Shown one piece after another: positions 18,209 through 27,265 of a stretch of 64,000 nucleotides of DNA (positions within the stretch are counted from its first letter, which is position 1; every line of letters begins with the position of its first letter). Under the pieces are notes generated by a model that saw only the letters and a list, made by a program, of their open reading frames with translations, ran no database searches and was not told the origin of the DNA. The position numbers were made by a program, and so were the translations under genes. Origin of the DNA: Engelhardtia mirabilis (GTDB lineage Bacteria > Planctomycetota > UBA1135 > GCA-002686595); the NCBI GenBank assembly GCA_007751255.1, contig CP036296.1, positions 4,402,001 to 4,466,000 of the forward strand, in the 5' to 3' direction.

Positions 18209-19534
18209 TTGAAGACCGCCATCCTCGGTGCCGGCGTTTCCGGCATGGCCCTTGCACGCTTCCTGGTGGAGCGTGGTCGCCCCATCACCGACCTGCACCT
18301 GTTCGAGGCCGCACCGGTGGCCGGCGGGCTGTGCCAGTCGAAGACCGTCGACGGCTACACCTACGACGTTGCCGGCGGGCACATCCTGTTCAGCAAGGAT
18401 GCCGCCGCTATGCAGTGGATGAAGGACCAGGCGGGCGGCGACGACGCGTTCGAGAAGCGCGATCGGAACACGAAGATCCGCTTCGAGGACAAGTGGGTCC
18501 ACTACCCCTTCGAGAACGGTCTGGGCGACCTGCCGATCCAGGCCAACTACGACTGCCTCGAGGGCTACGTGCGCGCCTGGCACGAGCGCACGGCAAGGGA
18601 CACGGCCGCCCCCGCCGACTTCGCGAGCTGGATCCGCTGGCGCTTCGGCGACGGGATCGCGGACCACTTCATGGCGCCCTACAACGCCAAGATCTGGAAG
18701 CGGCCCCTGGACCAGATCACATCGGAGTGGGTCGCCGGCCGCGTGCCGGACGCGCCGGTGGCGGACGTGCTCAAGGCGGCCATCGGCATGCGCACCGAGG
18801 GCTACACCCACCAGGCGCTGTTCTACTACCCGAAGAACGGCGGCTTCCAGGCCATCACCGACGGGCTGTACGAGGGCCTGAAGGCCCAGGTGCGGCTGTC
18901 GACGGTGGTCGAGTCGGTCAGACAAGTCGGCGAGCGCTACAGCGTCAACGGCGAGGACTTCGACGCGGTCGTCTCGACCCTGCCCCTGAATGTCCTGCCC
19001 GACATCGTCGAGGGCATGCCCGCGGGTCCCGCGGAGGCGATGCGAACCCTCGAGTTCAACTCGGTCACCTGCATCCTGTTGGCGCTCGACCGCGCCGAGC
19101 ACCCGAACCTGTCCTGGATCTACCTGCCCCACGACGTGCAGGGTCCCGCCAACCGCGTGACCTACATGTCGAACTACGCGACCACCAACGCGCCGGCGGG
19201 CAAGACGTCGTTGATGTGCGAGATCACCTCCGACGGCAAGCTGCCCTACCCGGGCGCCGAGGCGGAGAAGCAGACCATCGCCGGCCTGATCCACGCCGGG
19301 CTGATGCGCGAGGAGGAGCTGCTCTTCACCGACCGCAGCTCGTCCAAGTACGCCTACATCGTCTACGACCACGGTTTCTCAGAGCGCAAGCGCACCGCGC
19401 TCGAGTACCTGGACTCGGTCGGCGTCGTGCCCCTGGGGCGTTTCGGCAAGTACGAGTACCACAACTCCGACCAGTGCGTGATCGAGGCCCGCAAGCTGGC
19501 GGACCAGCTCGCTGGTCAAGCGGTGAAGGGCTGA
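18209..19534 (+). CDS. UDP-galactopyranose mutase-like FAD-dependent oxidoreductase
   Basis: 441 residues beginning at an in-frame TTG directly before 'KTAILGAGVSGMALARFL', the FAD Rossmann GxGxxG. Next come 'FEAAPVAGGLCQS', 'AGGHILFS', 'VHYPFENGLGDLP', 'APYNAKIWKRPLDQITSEWV' and 'FYYPKNGGFQAITDGL', which match the UGM/protoporphyrinogen-oxidase-like flavoproteins found in polysaccharide clusters; the C-terminal 'GRFGKYEYHNSDQCVIEARKLA' binds the FAD pyrophosphate. The frame upstream of the TTG has no Rossmann start and is filler. It is followed 31 bp later by a family-2 glycosyltransferase, supporting a surface-polysaccharide role. Confidence 0.82.
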   Translation: MKTAILGAGVSGMALARFLVERGRPITDLHLFEAAPVAGGLCQSKTVDGYTYDVAGGHILFSKDAAAMQWMKDQAGGDDAFEKRDRNTKIRFEDKWVHYPFENGLGDLPIQANYDCLEGYVRAWHERTARDTAAPADFASWIRWRFGDGIADHFMAPYNAKIWKRPLDQITSEWVAGRVPDAPVADVLKAAIGMRTEGYTHQALFYYPKNGGFQAITDGLYEGLKAQVRLSTVVESVRQVGERYSVNGEDFDAVVSTLPLNVLPDIVEGMPAGPAEAMRTLEFNSVTCILLALDRAEHPNLSWIYLPHDVQGPANRVTYMSNYATTNAPAGKTSLMCEITSDGKLPYPGAEAEKQTIAGLIHAGLMREEELLFTDRSSSKYAYIVYDHGFSERKRTALEYLDSVGVVPLGRFGKYEYHNSDQCVIEARKLADQLAGQAVKG

Positions 19535-19565
19535 GGCGAGCGCGGCCCCGCGCACCTGTCCTGCC

Positions 19566-20570
19566 GTGAGCGCGATCACCGCCAAGCCCCGGGCCCTGTC
19601 CGTCGCCATTCCCACCTGGAACGGCGGCGAGCGCTTCGGCGAGCTGCTCACGGCCCTCGAACGCCAGGACGTCGAGGGCGGCTTCCAACTGGTGGTGGTC
19701 GACTCCGGGTCAAGCGACGGCACGGTCGAGCGCGCCCGCGCCGCCGGGGCCCTGGTGCACTCGATCCCCCAGTCGGAGTTCAACCACGGGCGCACGCGCA
19801 ACGTGGCCATCGGGCTCAGCTCGGGCGAGGTGGTGTGCCTTCTGACCCAGGACGCCGTGCCCATGGACGCCCACTACCTGCGCGCCCTGGCCGCGGCCTA
19901 CGAGGACGAGCGGGTGGACGGCGCCTACGCGCGCCAGTTCCCCCAACCCGACTGCGACCCGATCCTGGCCGAGCGCCTGCGCCGCTGGAGTGCGTCGCGC
20001 GAGGAGCCGGTGCTGCAGCACCTGGCCATCGGCGACCCCGAGGCGGCGCGCGCGCGCTTCGACGAGCTCCAGCCCCTCGAGCGCCTGATGGCCTGCGCCT
20101 TCGACAACGTGGCCAGCTCGGTGCGCCGCTCGAGCTGGGAGCGCCACCCCTTCCCCGAGGCGCGCTTCGGCGAGGACGTGTCCTGGGGCCGCGAGGTGCT
20201 CCTGGCCGGCGGCGCGATCCAGTTCGTCCCCGACGCGCGGGTCGAGCACAGCCACCCGATCTCGATCAAGCGCGAGTTCAAGCGCCTGTACTGCGACCAC
20301 CACAACCTGTATCGCCTGTTCGGCGTGCGCACGGTGCCGACCTGGAAGCACGTGCGCGAGGGCTGGGGGCCGCAGACCGCGTTCTACGCCGAGCTGCTCG
20401 ACAGCCAAGCGGGCTTGAGCGAGGCCGAGAAGAAGCGCTGGAAGCGCTACGCGAAGTGGTACGCCCTGGCCGAGGCCACGGCCCAGTTCCTGGGAGCCCG
20501 CAGCCACTGGAAGGTGAACGAGAGCGCTTTCTGGCGCTGGTTCGACGGCAAGGTGCGGCGCGGGGTGTGA
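19566..20570 (+). CDS. Family 2 glycosyltransferase (rhamnosyltransferase-like)
   Basis: 334 residues from a GTG. GT-A fold: 'LSVAIPTWNGGERFGELLTAL', 'LVVVDSGSSDGTVERA' (nucleotide-sugar binding), 'SEFNHGRTRNVAIGLSSGEVVCLLTQDAVP' (DxD-like metal site 'TQDA'), 'RFGEDVSWGREVLLAGG' (catalytic ED) and 'EHSHPISIKREFKR'. The 'FNHGxTRN' motif is typical of rhamnosyltransferase-type GT2s that build O-antigen or capsule. Co-directional with the UGM-like enzyme. Confidence 0.88.
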   Translation: MSAITAKPRALSVAIPTWNGGERFGELLTALERQDVEGGFQLVVVDSGSSDGTVERARAAGALVHSIPQSEFNHGRTRNVAIGLSSGEVVCLLTQDAVPMDAHYLRALAAAYEDERVDGAYARQFPQPDCDPILAERLRRWSASREEPVLQHLAIGDPEAARARFDELQPLERLMACAFDNVASSVRRSSWERHPFPEARFGEDVSWGREVLLAGGAIQFVPDARVEHSHPISIKREFKRLYCDHHNLYRLFGVRTVPTWKHVREGWGPQTAFYAELLDSQAGLSEAEKKRWKRYAKWYALAEATAQFLGARSHWKVNESAFWRWFDGKVRRGV

Positions 20571-20785
20571 ACACCAGCGGACCTGGCAGACCCACGCGGC
20601 TACCGGTCCACCCGCCCTGAGGCCTCGGCGCGCACGAGACCTGGCGGCACGGCCTCCCCCGCCGCCTTGTGGGCGAGCGGTGACCCGCCGGTAGGCCGCG
20701 AGCGCACCCTTGGCTCGAGCGAAACGGCGACCACCCTCGAAACCGGATTGCACGGATCGGCCGCGGGCGTGGTACGACGCTGCGA

Positions 20786-21523
20786 ATGCCCACCTATGCG
20801 CCCGCGGACGAACCGCGACTCCTCGCCGCTCCTCGCCCCTCCGACGGTCAAGCACGCTCCGTGGACGGCGGCGACTCGAGCGGCGAACGGGGCCTCGACC
20901 CCGGCGACGAGGGCGACCCACCAGCATTCGGCCCCGACCAGGTCGCGGGCCTCGGGCGCGGGCAGGCGCTGGTCTTCGATCGGGTCCTGGGGAGCGCCGC
21001 GGCGGCCCTCTTGGCGGCGGAGCTGCGGGCAATGGAGGGCTCGCTGCAGCCGGCCGCGGTCGGGCGCTCGGAGCGGCGCTTGTATGCGACCGACGTCCGC
21101 AGCGACTGGAGCTGCTGGCTCGACCGACCGGAGGGGGCCGACGCCGGTCCCCTGTGGCGCCTCTTCGACGTCGTGGCGGGCGAGCTGCGAGACCGGGCCT
21201 GGCTGGGCATGGAAGGCGTCGAGGTCCAACTCGCCCTGTACCGCGGCGACAGCCCCGGCTACCTGCGCCACCGCGACGCCTTCGTCGGGCGCGGGCGGCG
21301 CCGGGCCACGGCGATCTACTACCTCAACCCGAACTGGCGCGTGGGAGATGGCGGCGAGTTGCAGCTCTTCGACGAGGACGGGCTCGGAAGCGAGCGCGAC
21401 GTGCAACCCGTCCTCGATCGCCTGGTGGTGTTCCTGTCCGACAGGCTGGAGCACGCGGTACGCCCGTGTGTCGCTCCGCGCTGGGCGGTGACGGCCTGGT
21501 TCCTCGGGCCGGAGAGTCCGTAG
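20786..21523 (+). CDS. 2-oxoglutarate/Fe(II)-dependent oxygenase, prolyl-4-hydroxylase type
   Basis: 245 residues. The first ~50 are Asp/Gly-rich and likely disordered. The jelly-roll domain carries the iron ligands H162 and D164 in 'GYLRHRDAF', H223 in 'LEHAV', and the 2-oxoglutarate Arg R232 in 'PRWAVTAWF'. Spacing matches the SM-20/PHD-like branch, which hydroxylates proline or other residues of proteins. Substrate unknown. A TACGAC sequence 7 nt before the ATG could be a weak -10. It lies alone between the glycosyltransferase and the acyltransferase genes. Confidence 0.82.
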   Translation: MPTYAPADEPRLLAAPRPSDGQARSVDGGDSSGERGLDPGDEGDPPAFGPDQVAGLGRGQALVFDRVLGSAAAALLAAELRAMEGSLQPAAVGRSERRLYATDVRSDWSCWLDRPEGADAGPLWRLFDVVAGELRDRAWLGMEGVEVQLALYRGDSPGYLRHRDAFVGRGRRRATAIYYLNPNWRVGDGGELQLFDEDGLGSERDVQPVLDRLVVFLSDRLEHAVRPCVAPRWAVTAWFLGPESP

Positions 21524-21693
21524 CCAGCGGCGCTCGGTGCGGACGGAGGCAGAGGCGAGCCCAGGGACCGGACGGCGCCGGCCGCCTGCGGATCCTCGGA
21601 GCGAGCCTGGGTCGCCCATCGACGTCCTGGCGGGGCACCCTGCCGGACCACCGCGCGCCGACGTGCTCCCCCGGAGCCGCCCCGCCCGCCGAG

Positions 21694-21699
21694 TAGACT
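21694..21699 (+). promoter_or_regulatory. -10 element TAGACT of the acyltransferase gene
   Basis: TAGACT, 10 nt, ATG at 21710; the predicted leader is only 3-4 nt. Confidence 0.45.
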
Positions 21700-21709
21700 T
21701 CCGGGCCCC

Positions 21710-22891
21710 ATGCCCGCCCCCCCCGCCCCTGGCCACGCCGTCGTGTCGACCCCGACCCGACGGCCGGGCTTGATCCCCGAGCTCGACGGCCTGCGCGCGA
21801 TCGCGGTGCTGATCGTGCTGTGGGAGCACTCCCCGCGTGGGGTGACCGACGGACTGGTCCCCGGTGCAGACCACCTGGGGCGCTGGCTCCTGGGGCCGGG
21901 CTACCTGGGGGTGGACCTGTTCTTCGTGCTCTCGGGCTTCCTGATCACGCGCATCCTGCTCGCGGATCGGGCCCTGGGCACCCCCCTGCGGCAGTTCTGG
22001 ATCCGCCGCTTCCTGCGGATCTTCCCGATCTACTACCTGCTGCTGGCGCTGGTCTGGATCTTCGCGCCCGGGCCGGAGCTGCCCTGGTGCGCGGCCTACC
22101 TGGCCAACTTCTACCAGGCCCTGCACTTCTCCGACGGGCCGCTGCTGCACACCTGGTCCCTGTCGGTCGAGGAGCACTTCTATCTGGTCTGGCCCCTCGC
22201 GGCCTATTGGCTCAGCCCACGCTGGAGTCGGCGCTCGATCGCCTGGTTGGTGCTGCCGGGCGCACTCCTCGCAGCGGTGCTCTTGACCATGGATGCGGCC
22301 AGCGCCGCGCCCCTGTTCAAGGGCCCCGCGATCCAGAAGCTGACCTTCACCCGCGCCTTCTCCCTCGGCGCCGGGTGCCTGCTCGCCTACGCCGAGCCGT
22401 GGCTGTGCCGCGAGCGCTGGAAGGCGAGTGGCATGGCCCTGGTCCTGGTCGCCTTCTCGATCCTGTCGGGCGTGCCGGCGCTGGTGATCCTGTGGAACCA
22501 CAAGTTCCTGCCCTACACCGGCGTCGCGATCCCCATGAGCTTCGCGCCGGCCTTGAACCTGGTCAGCTTCGCCGCCCTCTCCACCGCCGCGGTGGTCACG
22601 GGGATCTCGTGGCGGGGCAGCCGCGCACCCTGGGCCTGGCTCCTGCGCCGCGCGACCCTGCGCGGGGTGGGTCGCATCAGCTACGGGCTCTACCTCTACC
22701 ACTTCCCGATCTACGACGCCTTGAACGTGCTGTACCCGCCTTCGGCGGAGGTTCCGGGGCCACCCCTGCTGCCGCGTACCCTGCTGGCAATCGGGTTGAC
22801 GTTCGCGGCGGCGACCGCGTCCTACTTCGCCATCGAGCGCCCCCTGCTGCGGATCGGCGCGCGCTTTCGTGGTACTCGGACCGAGCACTAG
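21710..22891 (+). CDS. Acyltransferase 3 (OafA/OatA-like) membrane O-acetyltransferase
   Basis: 393 residues with about ten membrane segments. The family signature is plain: 'IPELDGLRAIAVLIVLWEHSPRG' (catalytic His in TM1), 'YLGVDLFFVLSGFLITRILL', 'QFWIRRFLRIFPIYYLLL' and 'LHTWSLSVEEHFYLVWPL'. These enzymes move acyl groups to sugars of LPS O-antigen, exopolysaccharide or peptidoglycan. No extra SGNH domain is fused here (393 residues is the single-domain length); an SGNH protein is encoded at 59657-61141. Confidence 0.9.
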   Translation: MPAPPAPGHAVVSTPTRRPGLIPELDGLRAIAVLIVLWEHSPRGVTDGLVPGADHLGRWLLGPGYLGVDLFFVLSGFLITRILLADRALGTPLRQFWIRRFLRIFPIYYLLLALVWIFAPGPELPWCAAYLANFYQALHFSDGPLLHTWSLSVEEHFYLVWPLAAYWLSPRWSRRSIAWLVLPGALLAAVLLTMDAASAAPLFKGPAIQKLTFTRAFSLGAGCLLAYAEPWLCRERWKASGMALVLVAFSILSGVPALVILWNHKFLPYTGVAIPMSFAPALNLVSFAALSTAAVVTGISWRGSRAPWAWLLRRATLRGVGRISYGLYLYHFPIYDALNVLYPPSAEVPGPPLLPRTLLAIGLTFAAATASYFAIERPLLRIGARFRGTRTEH

Positions 22892-22912
22892 CGGTAGCGC
22901 TGGCGGTCGTGC

Positions 22913-23809
22913 TCAGTCCGCCTGCGCGAGCGCCAGCGTGTGGGCATGGAAGTCGCGCCAGCCGTACCAGGCCGAGAAGTCGACGGCCCCCTCGTCCCGG
23001 CTCGAGCCGGGAACCTGCTCCTCCTCATAGTGCTCCAGCGCCTCGTCGCCGTAGACGAGCCTGAGCCCGTCTTCGTCGTCGAGCGCAACGGCAAGCAAGG
23101 GCTCCACGACAGTGCCGACGTCCTGCCTGACGGTGAGCCTCGCGCCCACGGTGCGTGGAGCGTCGAGCAGGACGTCCATGACCTCGTCGTTGAACTCGTC
23201 GATGCCGTGCCACACGCAACCGTTCCCTTCGAGCGGCGCACCACTCTCGTCCACGCCGAGGTAGACGGCCACGATCCGGCGAGAGAAGTCGCGGTCCCCG
23301 AAGGGCTGTTCCAGGTCCACGTCCAAGGAGCTCGCACCGACTGTGAAGCTCCCCGATCGACCAATGGATGGAATCCGCAGACGGCCGCTCCACTCGCCAC
23401 CGGAGGTCTTGGTCAAGGACCCCGCGACCAGCTCCGCCTCGGCACCGAACTGGGCTATCAATGCGCGCAGGCCGTCGATGTCGGGGTTCGTTGAGTCGTA
23501 GAAGCCGGACAGGAACCCGTCCAAGTCGTCGAGCGGATCGTCGCTCGCCGACTCCTGCTCGTCTGCCGGCTCCGGCTCATCGGGAGTGCGCTGGTCCGCC
23601 GACAGGACCCTTGGTGCGGCGATCACGGTGGCCACGTCATCTCCCGAGTCGGCACTCGCCCCGGAAGTCCCGCTGCCCACCGCCGCCGCAACCGGCGCCG
23701 GCGCTCGACCGGTCCGCAGGAAGATGTACGCCCCTGTGGTCGCCAGCAGCACCAAGACCGTTCCCACCAGCACCGCCGCCTGGGCCTCCCCCCGCTTCGA
23801 TCTCACCAT
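22913..23809 (-). CDS. Membrane-anchored protein of unknown function
   Basis: 298 residues, not recognised. Residues ~10-30 ('AAVLVGTVLVLLATTGAYIF') form a membrane anchor; residues 35-95 are an Ala/Ser/Asp/Glu-rich linker; the rest is a folded, acidic, beta-rich domain ('GEWSGRLRIPSIGRSGSFTVGASSLDVDL', one 'NGCVWHGIDEFNDEV'). No catalytic motif is evident. Its -10 (TAGAGT) is 6 nt from the ATG. It is followed on the same strand by nothing; the right neighbour (23961) is transcribed toward it. Confidence 0.65.
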   Translation of the reverse strand: MVRSKRGEAQAAVLVGTVLVLLATTGAYIFLRTGRAPAPVAAAVGSGTSGASADSGDDVATVIAAPRVLSADQRTPDEPEPADEQESASDDPLDDLDGFLSGFYDSTNPDIDGLRALIAQFGAEAELVAGSLTKTSGGEWSGRLRIPSIGRSGSFTVGASSLDVDLEQPFGDRDFSRRIVAVYLGVDESGAPLEGNGCVWHGIDEFNDEVMDVLLDAPRTVGARLTVRQDVGTVVEPLLAVALDDEDGLRLVYGDEALEHYEEEQVPGSSRDEGAVDFSAWYGWRDFHAHTLALAQAD

Positions 23810-23815
23810 CGCCAG

Positions 23816-23821
23816 ACTCTA
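23816..23821 (-). promoter_or_regulatory. -10 element TAGAGT (leaderless geometry)
   Basis: Minus strand TAGAGT-CTGGCG-ATG, 6-nt spacer to the start codon of the gene at 22913-23809. Confidence 0.5.
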
Positions 23822-23960
23822 GTCGAGCCGATTCGAACCGTGTCGACCTCTCCCGAGGTCACGCAGGGAAAGCGGGTCTCGAGAACTGTTGGAACCAGGC
23901 TCGAAACCACCGCGAAGCGAGCTCCGGCGGTGAATGCGAGCCTGGTTTCGATGCATCGGA

Positions 23961-25676
23961 TCAAGGATGCGGAACGTCCACGGTCACGCAACGTTCGATC
24001 ACGACATGGGGCTGACCGTCGATCGTGAGGACACCCGCCACGGCGCCGACGAAGACCACGTCGTGGAAGGCACGGGGCGCCGCGCGGCCTGCGGGATCCA
24101 AGATCAGGAGGCTCGGATAGTAGCCCGTTGAGACCCTCCGCACGTCTCCGCTCCATCCCGGCAGAGACTGGGCGGGCCACTCATTGCCATCAGCGTAGAG
24201 CAACAACGAATGTCCCCGGATCAACTGGCCCCACTGGAGGCGCGCGCGCGACTCGTCGATCACGGCGCGCTTGAAGGCACCGGGGTTGAGAGCGGCCGTC
24301 TCGGTCACGGCGTTCTCGAAGGCCTCGCGAATCTGCGCCCGCGCCCCAGCTTCCAGGGAGGGCGACCAGGCGCGGCAGATCGAAGTAGCCATCCCGATCG
24401 AGGCCTTCCAGACGTCACCGTCCTCGCCAAGCTTGCGCCGTGCACAGTCAGCACAGGTCACTTTCACGTACCGCGTCGACTTGATCCCGGCAAGACCCTC
24501 CTCGCTTCGTTCCTCCTCGTACTCACCGGTCCCTGAGCACTTCGAACAGCGGGCGAGCTGCTGGTACTTGCGAGCGATCTTCTTCGCAGTCGCGCTCTTT
24601 CCGCGCGCCCAGACGAGCTGGGGGAACTGATAGGCGCGGGACTCCGAGCCAGAGACGATTCCGCGATGCTCGTGGTCCTCACCAGCGTCGCGGCAGGATT
24701 CGATCAGCGCCCTGACCACATCCACGTCGACGAACTCCAACCCACGCCCGGGGCTCGACCACTTCAACAGCGAAACGACACGACCCTGATCGTCCACGAC
24801 CGGTGCGCCGCCCATGTGTCGACGTTGGCCGTCCAAGAGGGCAGTGCGCTGGCGCAGGGACTCCGCGGCCGCCTCGGCGACGGCATCGCCTGTGGCCGCA
24901 GCGTCGATCAGCGGTGCCGGCCCCGGGCCGAGGATCAGTTCACCGATCGGAACGGCACCTTCGCGCCGCCGCCCCGTGGGGTCGATCAGCAGCGCCCACC
25001 GCTCACCGCCGCTATTCGCAGGCTCATCGATCCGGAGCGGTCGACGGACGACTCCTTCCGCGATCCGCGCCTCCTTGTCCGAAGGATCCGACCCGAACGC
25101 CGGAATCTGGAGCAGGGCCAGGTCGTGAAGGGGGCTCACGCATGCGAGCTTGGCGCGAAAGCGATTGCGCGCGCTGCCGTCGGGGCTGACCTCGATCCCC
25201 TTGCCATTCTTGTTGCCCACCAGCCCCGCGAGACCAGTGACGATCAAGTCGTCCGCGACGAGCACGCCGGGTTGGACTCCGAAAGCACCGTCGAGGTCGT
25301 CATTGGCCCGGCTGGGCGACGGAAACTCGACCAGGACCTCGAACACCGACTGACGGACCCTCGCCGGACCGGCGCCCGGTACCCACTTGGTTCCGGCCGC
25401 CTCGTCCTGCGGCGCGGAGTCGTCCCGCGGCGCCGCCCCGTCCTGAGACACCGCCCCATCCTGAGACACCGCCCCGTCCTGAGACACCGCCCCGCCCTGC
25501 GACAGTCCTTCCCCCAAAACCGCCGGGGCCAGCCCTATGTGAGCGGCCGGGCCCACGGCTGGTGCCGCGAATGCAGTCACCGCCAAGGCAGAGGTCAACA
25601 GGACTGGCAGTGCTAGGGCAGATACGGCGGACCCAAGCCCGCGAGCGACGACGTCTTCCATCCAACTATGAAGCAT
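23961..25676 (-). CDS. Exported trypsin-fold protein without catalytic serine, with DnaJ-type zinc motif
   Basis: 571 residues from the ATG at 25676, chosen because it precedes a good signal peptide ('LGSAVSALALPVLLTSALAVTAFAAPAVG') and has a purine-rich GGATAGGA just upstream; 35 more residues are open further upstream but look non-coding. After a repeat (GAVSQD units) comes a trypsin-like double barrel: 'VSPLHDLALLQIP' holds the usual Asp, but the serine loop reads 'MGGAPVVDDQGRVV' where GNSGGPVV is expected. Residues ~365-410 contain a zinc pair 'CSKCSGTGEY'...'CADC' like the DnaJ cysteine-rich domain. The C-terminal 150 residues are unassigned. Probably a binding protein rather than a protease. 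Confidence 0.68.
   Translation of the reverse strand: MLHSWMEDVVARGLGSAVSALALPVLLTSALAVTAFAAPAVGPAAHIGLAPAVLGEGLSQGGAVSQDGAVSQDGAVSQDGAAPRDDSAPQDEAAGTKWVPGAGPARVRQSVFEVLVEFPSPSRANDDLDGAFGVQPGVLVADDLIVTGLAGLVGNKNGKGIEVSPDGSARNRFRAKLACVSPLHDLALLQIPAFGSDPSDKEARIAEGVVRRPLRIDEPANSGGERWALLIDPTGRRREGAVPIGELILGPGPAPLIDAAATGDAVAEAAAESLRQRTALLDGQRRHMGGAPVVDDQGRVVSLLKWSSPGRGLEFVDVDVVRALIESCRDAGEDHEHRGIVSGSESRAYQFPQLVWARGKSATAKKIARKYQQLARCSKCSGTGEYEEERSEEGLAGIKSTRYVKVTCADCARRKLGEDGDVWKASIGMATSICRAWSPSLEAGARAQIREAFENAVTETAALNPGAFKRAVIDESRARLQWGQLIRGHSLLLYADGNEWPAQSLPGWSGDVRRVSTGYYPSLLILDPAGRAAPRAFHDVVFVGAVAGVLTIDGQPHVVIERCVTVDVPHP
25434..25505. repeat. Four 18-bp tandem repeats coding GAVSQD
   Basis: Three near-identical 18-bp units (CGCCCC[GA]TCCTGAGACAC) plus a diverged fourth encode the hexapeptide GAVSQD on the minus strand, between the signal peptide and the protease-like domain. 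In frame, so length variation would only change the linker. Confidence 0.85.
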
Positions 25677-26116
25677 GTTTCCTATCCGAATTGAGACCAG
25701 GACGACTCTTGAACGTTCGGAACGGGACCGGACCGAGAATCGCACAAAAAGTGCAGACCCAAATTCGCGCTCCAGCGGCAATCAGCCCCTGAGGCGCCGC
25801 CGTGTGCTCGAATTCCCGGGCCCCGTCTAGAACCTCGAAGCCTGTCAGGGTCCGAGGAGCTCGAGCCATTCCCGAGTCGAGAGCGGTTCGCGCTCGACCA
25901 CTGTCGGTCTCATTGCGAATCCGCGGCCGCGCGCATCTCGCCGCACCACCGTGGATTCAGAATCGTGAATCTGTAGTCGCTATTTCACAGTCGTCAGTTC
26001 AGACCCGGCGCAGATCGCCTGAATTCCCCGTGGTGTCAGGGCGCGCGGCCCTTGTACCAGCAAGACTGCGCCGCGGCAAAAACGGTCTCGGCCGATCGAC
26101 GCTTCTTTCCGCGCCA
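25677..26116. other. Intergenic region, no gene seen
   Basis: 440 bp, less G+C-rich than its surroundings, between two minus-strand genes. It should carry the promoter of the trypsin-fold gene and the end of the NAPE-PLD-like transcript. Frames across it have no recognisable domain. I see no strong hairpin or RNA gene. Confidence 0.4.
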
Positions 26117-27217
26117 TCAATGATCCGCAGGTGGAATCGGGGGCACCGTCGACCAAGCACCGTTCTCCAGAGTTCGAAACTCGCCCTCGATGCCGCCCTC
26201 CCCCGCTGCTTCGAGGGCTCGTCGCAGGTCTTCGAGCGGCTCGCCCCGCGCGTCGTCGGCGAGCTGGAAGGTGCCGAAGTGGATCCCGATGGAGAGCGGC
26301 GCGCCCAGGTCGCCGTGGGCCTGGACCGCGTCGGCCGGGTCCATGTGGACCGGCGACATGAACCAGCGCGGGACGTAGGCGCCGATCGGGAGCAGCGCCA
26401 GCCGAAAGGGGCCCAGGCGCTCGGCCGTGCGGCGGTAGTGCTCGCCGTAGCCCGAGTCGCCGCCGAAGTAGGTCGCCCCGCCGGGACCATCGATCACGTA
26501 GCCGCACCACAGCCGCGCGTTGCGGTCGAACAGGCCGCGGCCCGAGAAGTGACGCACCTCGGTGGCGTGGATGGTCAGGTCGCCGATCACCTGGCTCTGC
26601 CACCAATCGAGCTCGACCACCTTCTCGACCCTCCACGACTCGAGCAGCGCGCGGTTGCCCAGGGGCACCACGAACAGCGGATCGTGGCCGTCGCGCAGCC
26701 GCAGGATCGTCGTGCGATCGAGGTGGTCGTAGTGATCGTGGCTGATCAGCACCGCGTCGATCGGCGGCAGGTCTTCGAAGGCGATGCCCGCGGGCGTGCG
26801 GCGGTCGGGACCGGCCCACTGCACGGGGCTCGAGCGGCGCGACCAGATCGGGTCGGTCAGGAGGTTGAGGCCCGCCGTCTGCAGCAAGAGCGTCGAGTGG
26901 TTGACCATCTGCACCCGCAGCTCGGCACCCTCGACGCGCTGCGGCGGAAGGTCCGTCGGCCCCGCGAGGTCGCGCGCCGGGAACTCGCCTGGATCGCGTC
27001 CGGCCATCCAGCGCAGCACGGTCAGCGGATCGGTGTGGTCGGTGGCTTCGGCGTTGGCGAACACGTCGCCGTCGAAGTGGTCGCTGGTCGGCCCCGCGTA
27101 GCGTGGACCCGAGAAGTACCACCCGCCCGCGACGGCGGCGATTGCGATGAGTCCGACGCCGGCGCCGAGAACGGTCAGGGCGCGCCGCAGTCGACGCCTG
27201 AAGATCGGTGAGAGCAC
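26117..27217 (-). CDS. Metallo-beta-lactamase fold hydrolase, NAPE-PLD/UlaG-like
   Basis: 366 residues. N-terminal membrane anchor (~15-33, 'VLGAGVGLIAIAAVAGGWYF'), then an MBL-fold domain: 'VNHSTLLLQTAGLNLLTDPIWSRR', the metal site 'ISHDHYDHLD' (H160, H162, D164, H165), 'ATEVRHFSGRGLFDRN', 'YFGGDSGYG' and 'GIHFGTFQL'. The sequence 'FSGRGLxDRN' and the order of motifs are those of N-acyl-phosphatidylethanolamine phospholipase D-like bacterial proteins. It may act on membrane lipids at the periplasmic face (inference). Confidence 0.87.
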   Translation of the reverse strand: MLSPIFRRRLRRALTVLGAGVGLIAIAAVAGGWYFSGPRYAGPTSDHFDGDVFANAEATDHTDPLTVLRWMAGRDPGEFPARDLAGPTDLPPQRVEGAELRVQMVNHSTLLLQTAGLNLLTDPIWSRRSSPVQWAGPDRRTPAGIAFEDLPPIDAVLISHDHYDHLDRTTILRLRDGHDPLFVVPLGNRALLESWRVEKVVELDWWQSQVIGDLTIHATEVRHFSGRGLFDRNARLWCGYVIDGPGGATYFGGDSGYGEHYRRTAERLGPFRLALLPIGAYVPRWFMSPVHMDPADAVQAHGDLGAPLSIGIHFGTFQLADDARGEPLEDLRRALEAAGEGGIEGEFRTLENGAWSTVPPIPPADH

Positions 27218-27265
27218 GGCTGTTCTTCGGATGGAGGGACCGGGCTTTCCACCTACCGGTCCGGG

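Noticed and set aside
25677..25781. Longer N-terminus for the trypsin-fold protein (ATG at 25781)
   Set aside because: The additional 35 residues are Arg/Ser-rich and would bury the signal peptide; the ATG at 25676 has a purine-rich site directly upstream.
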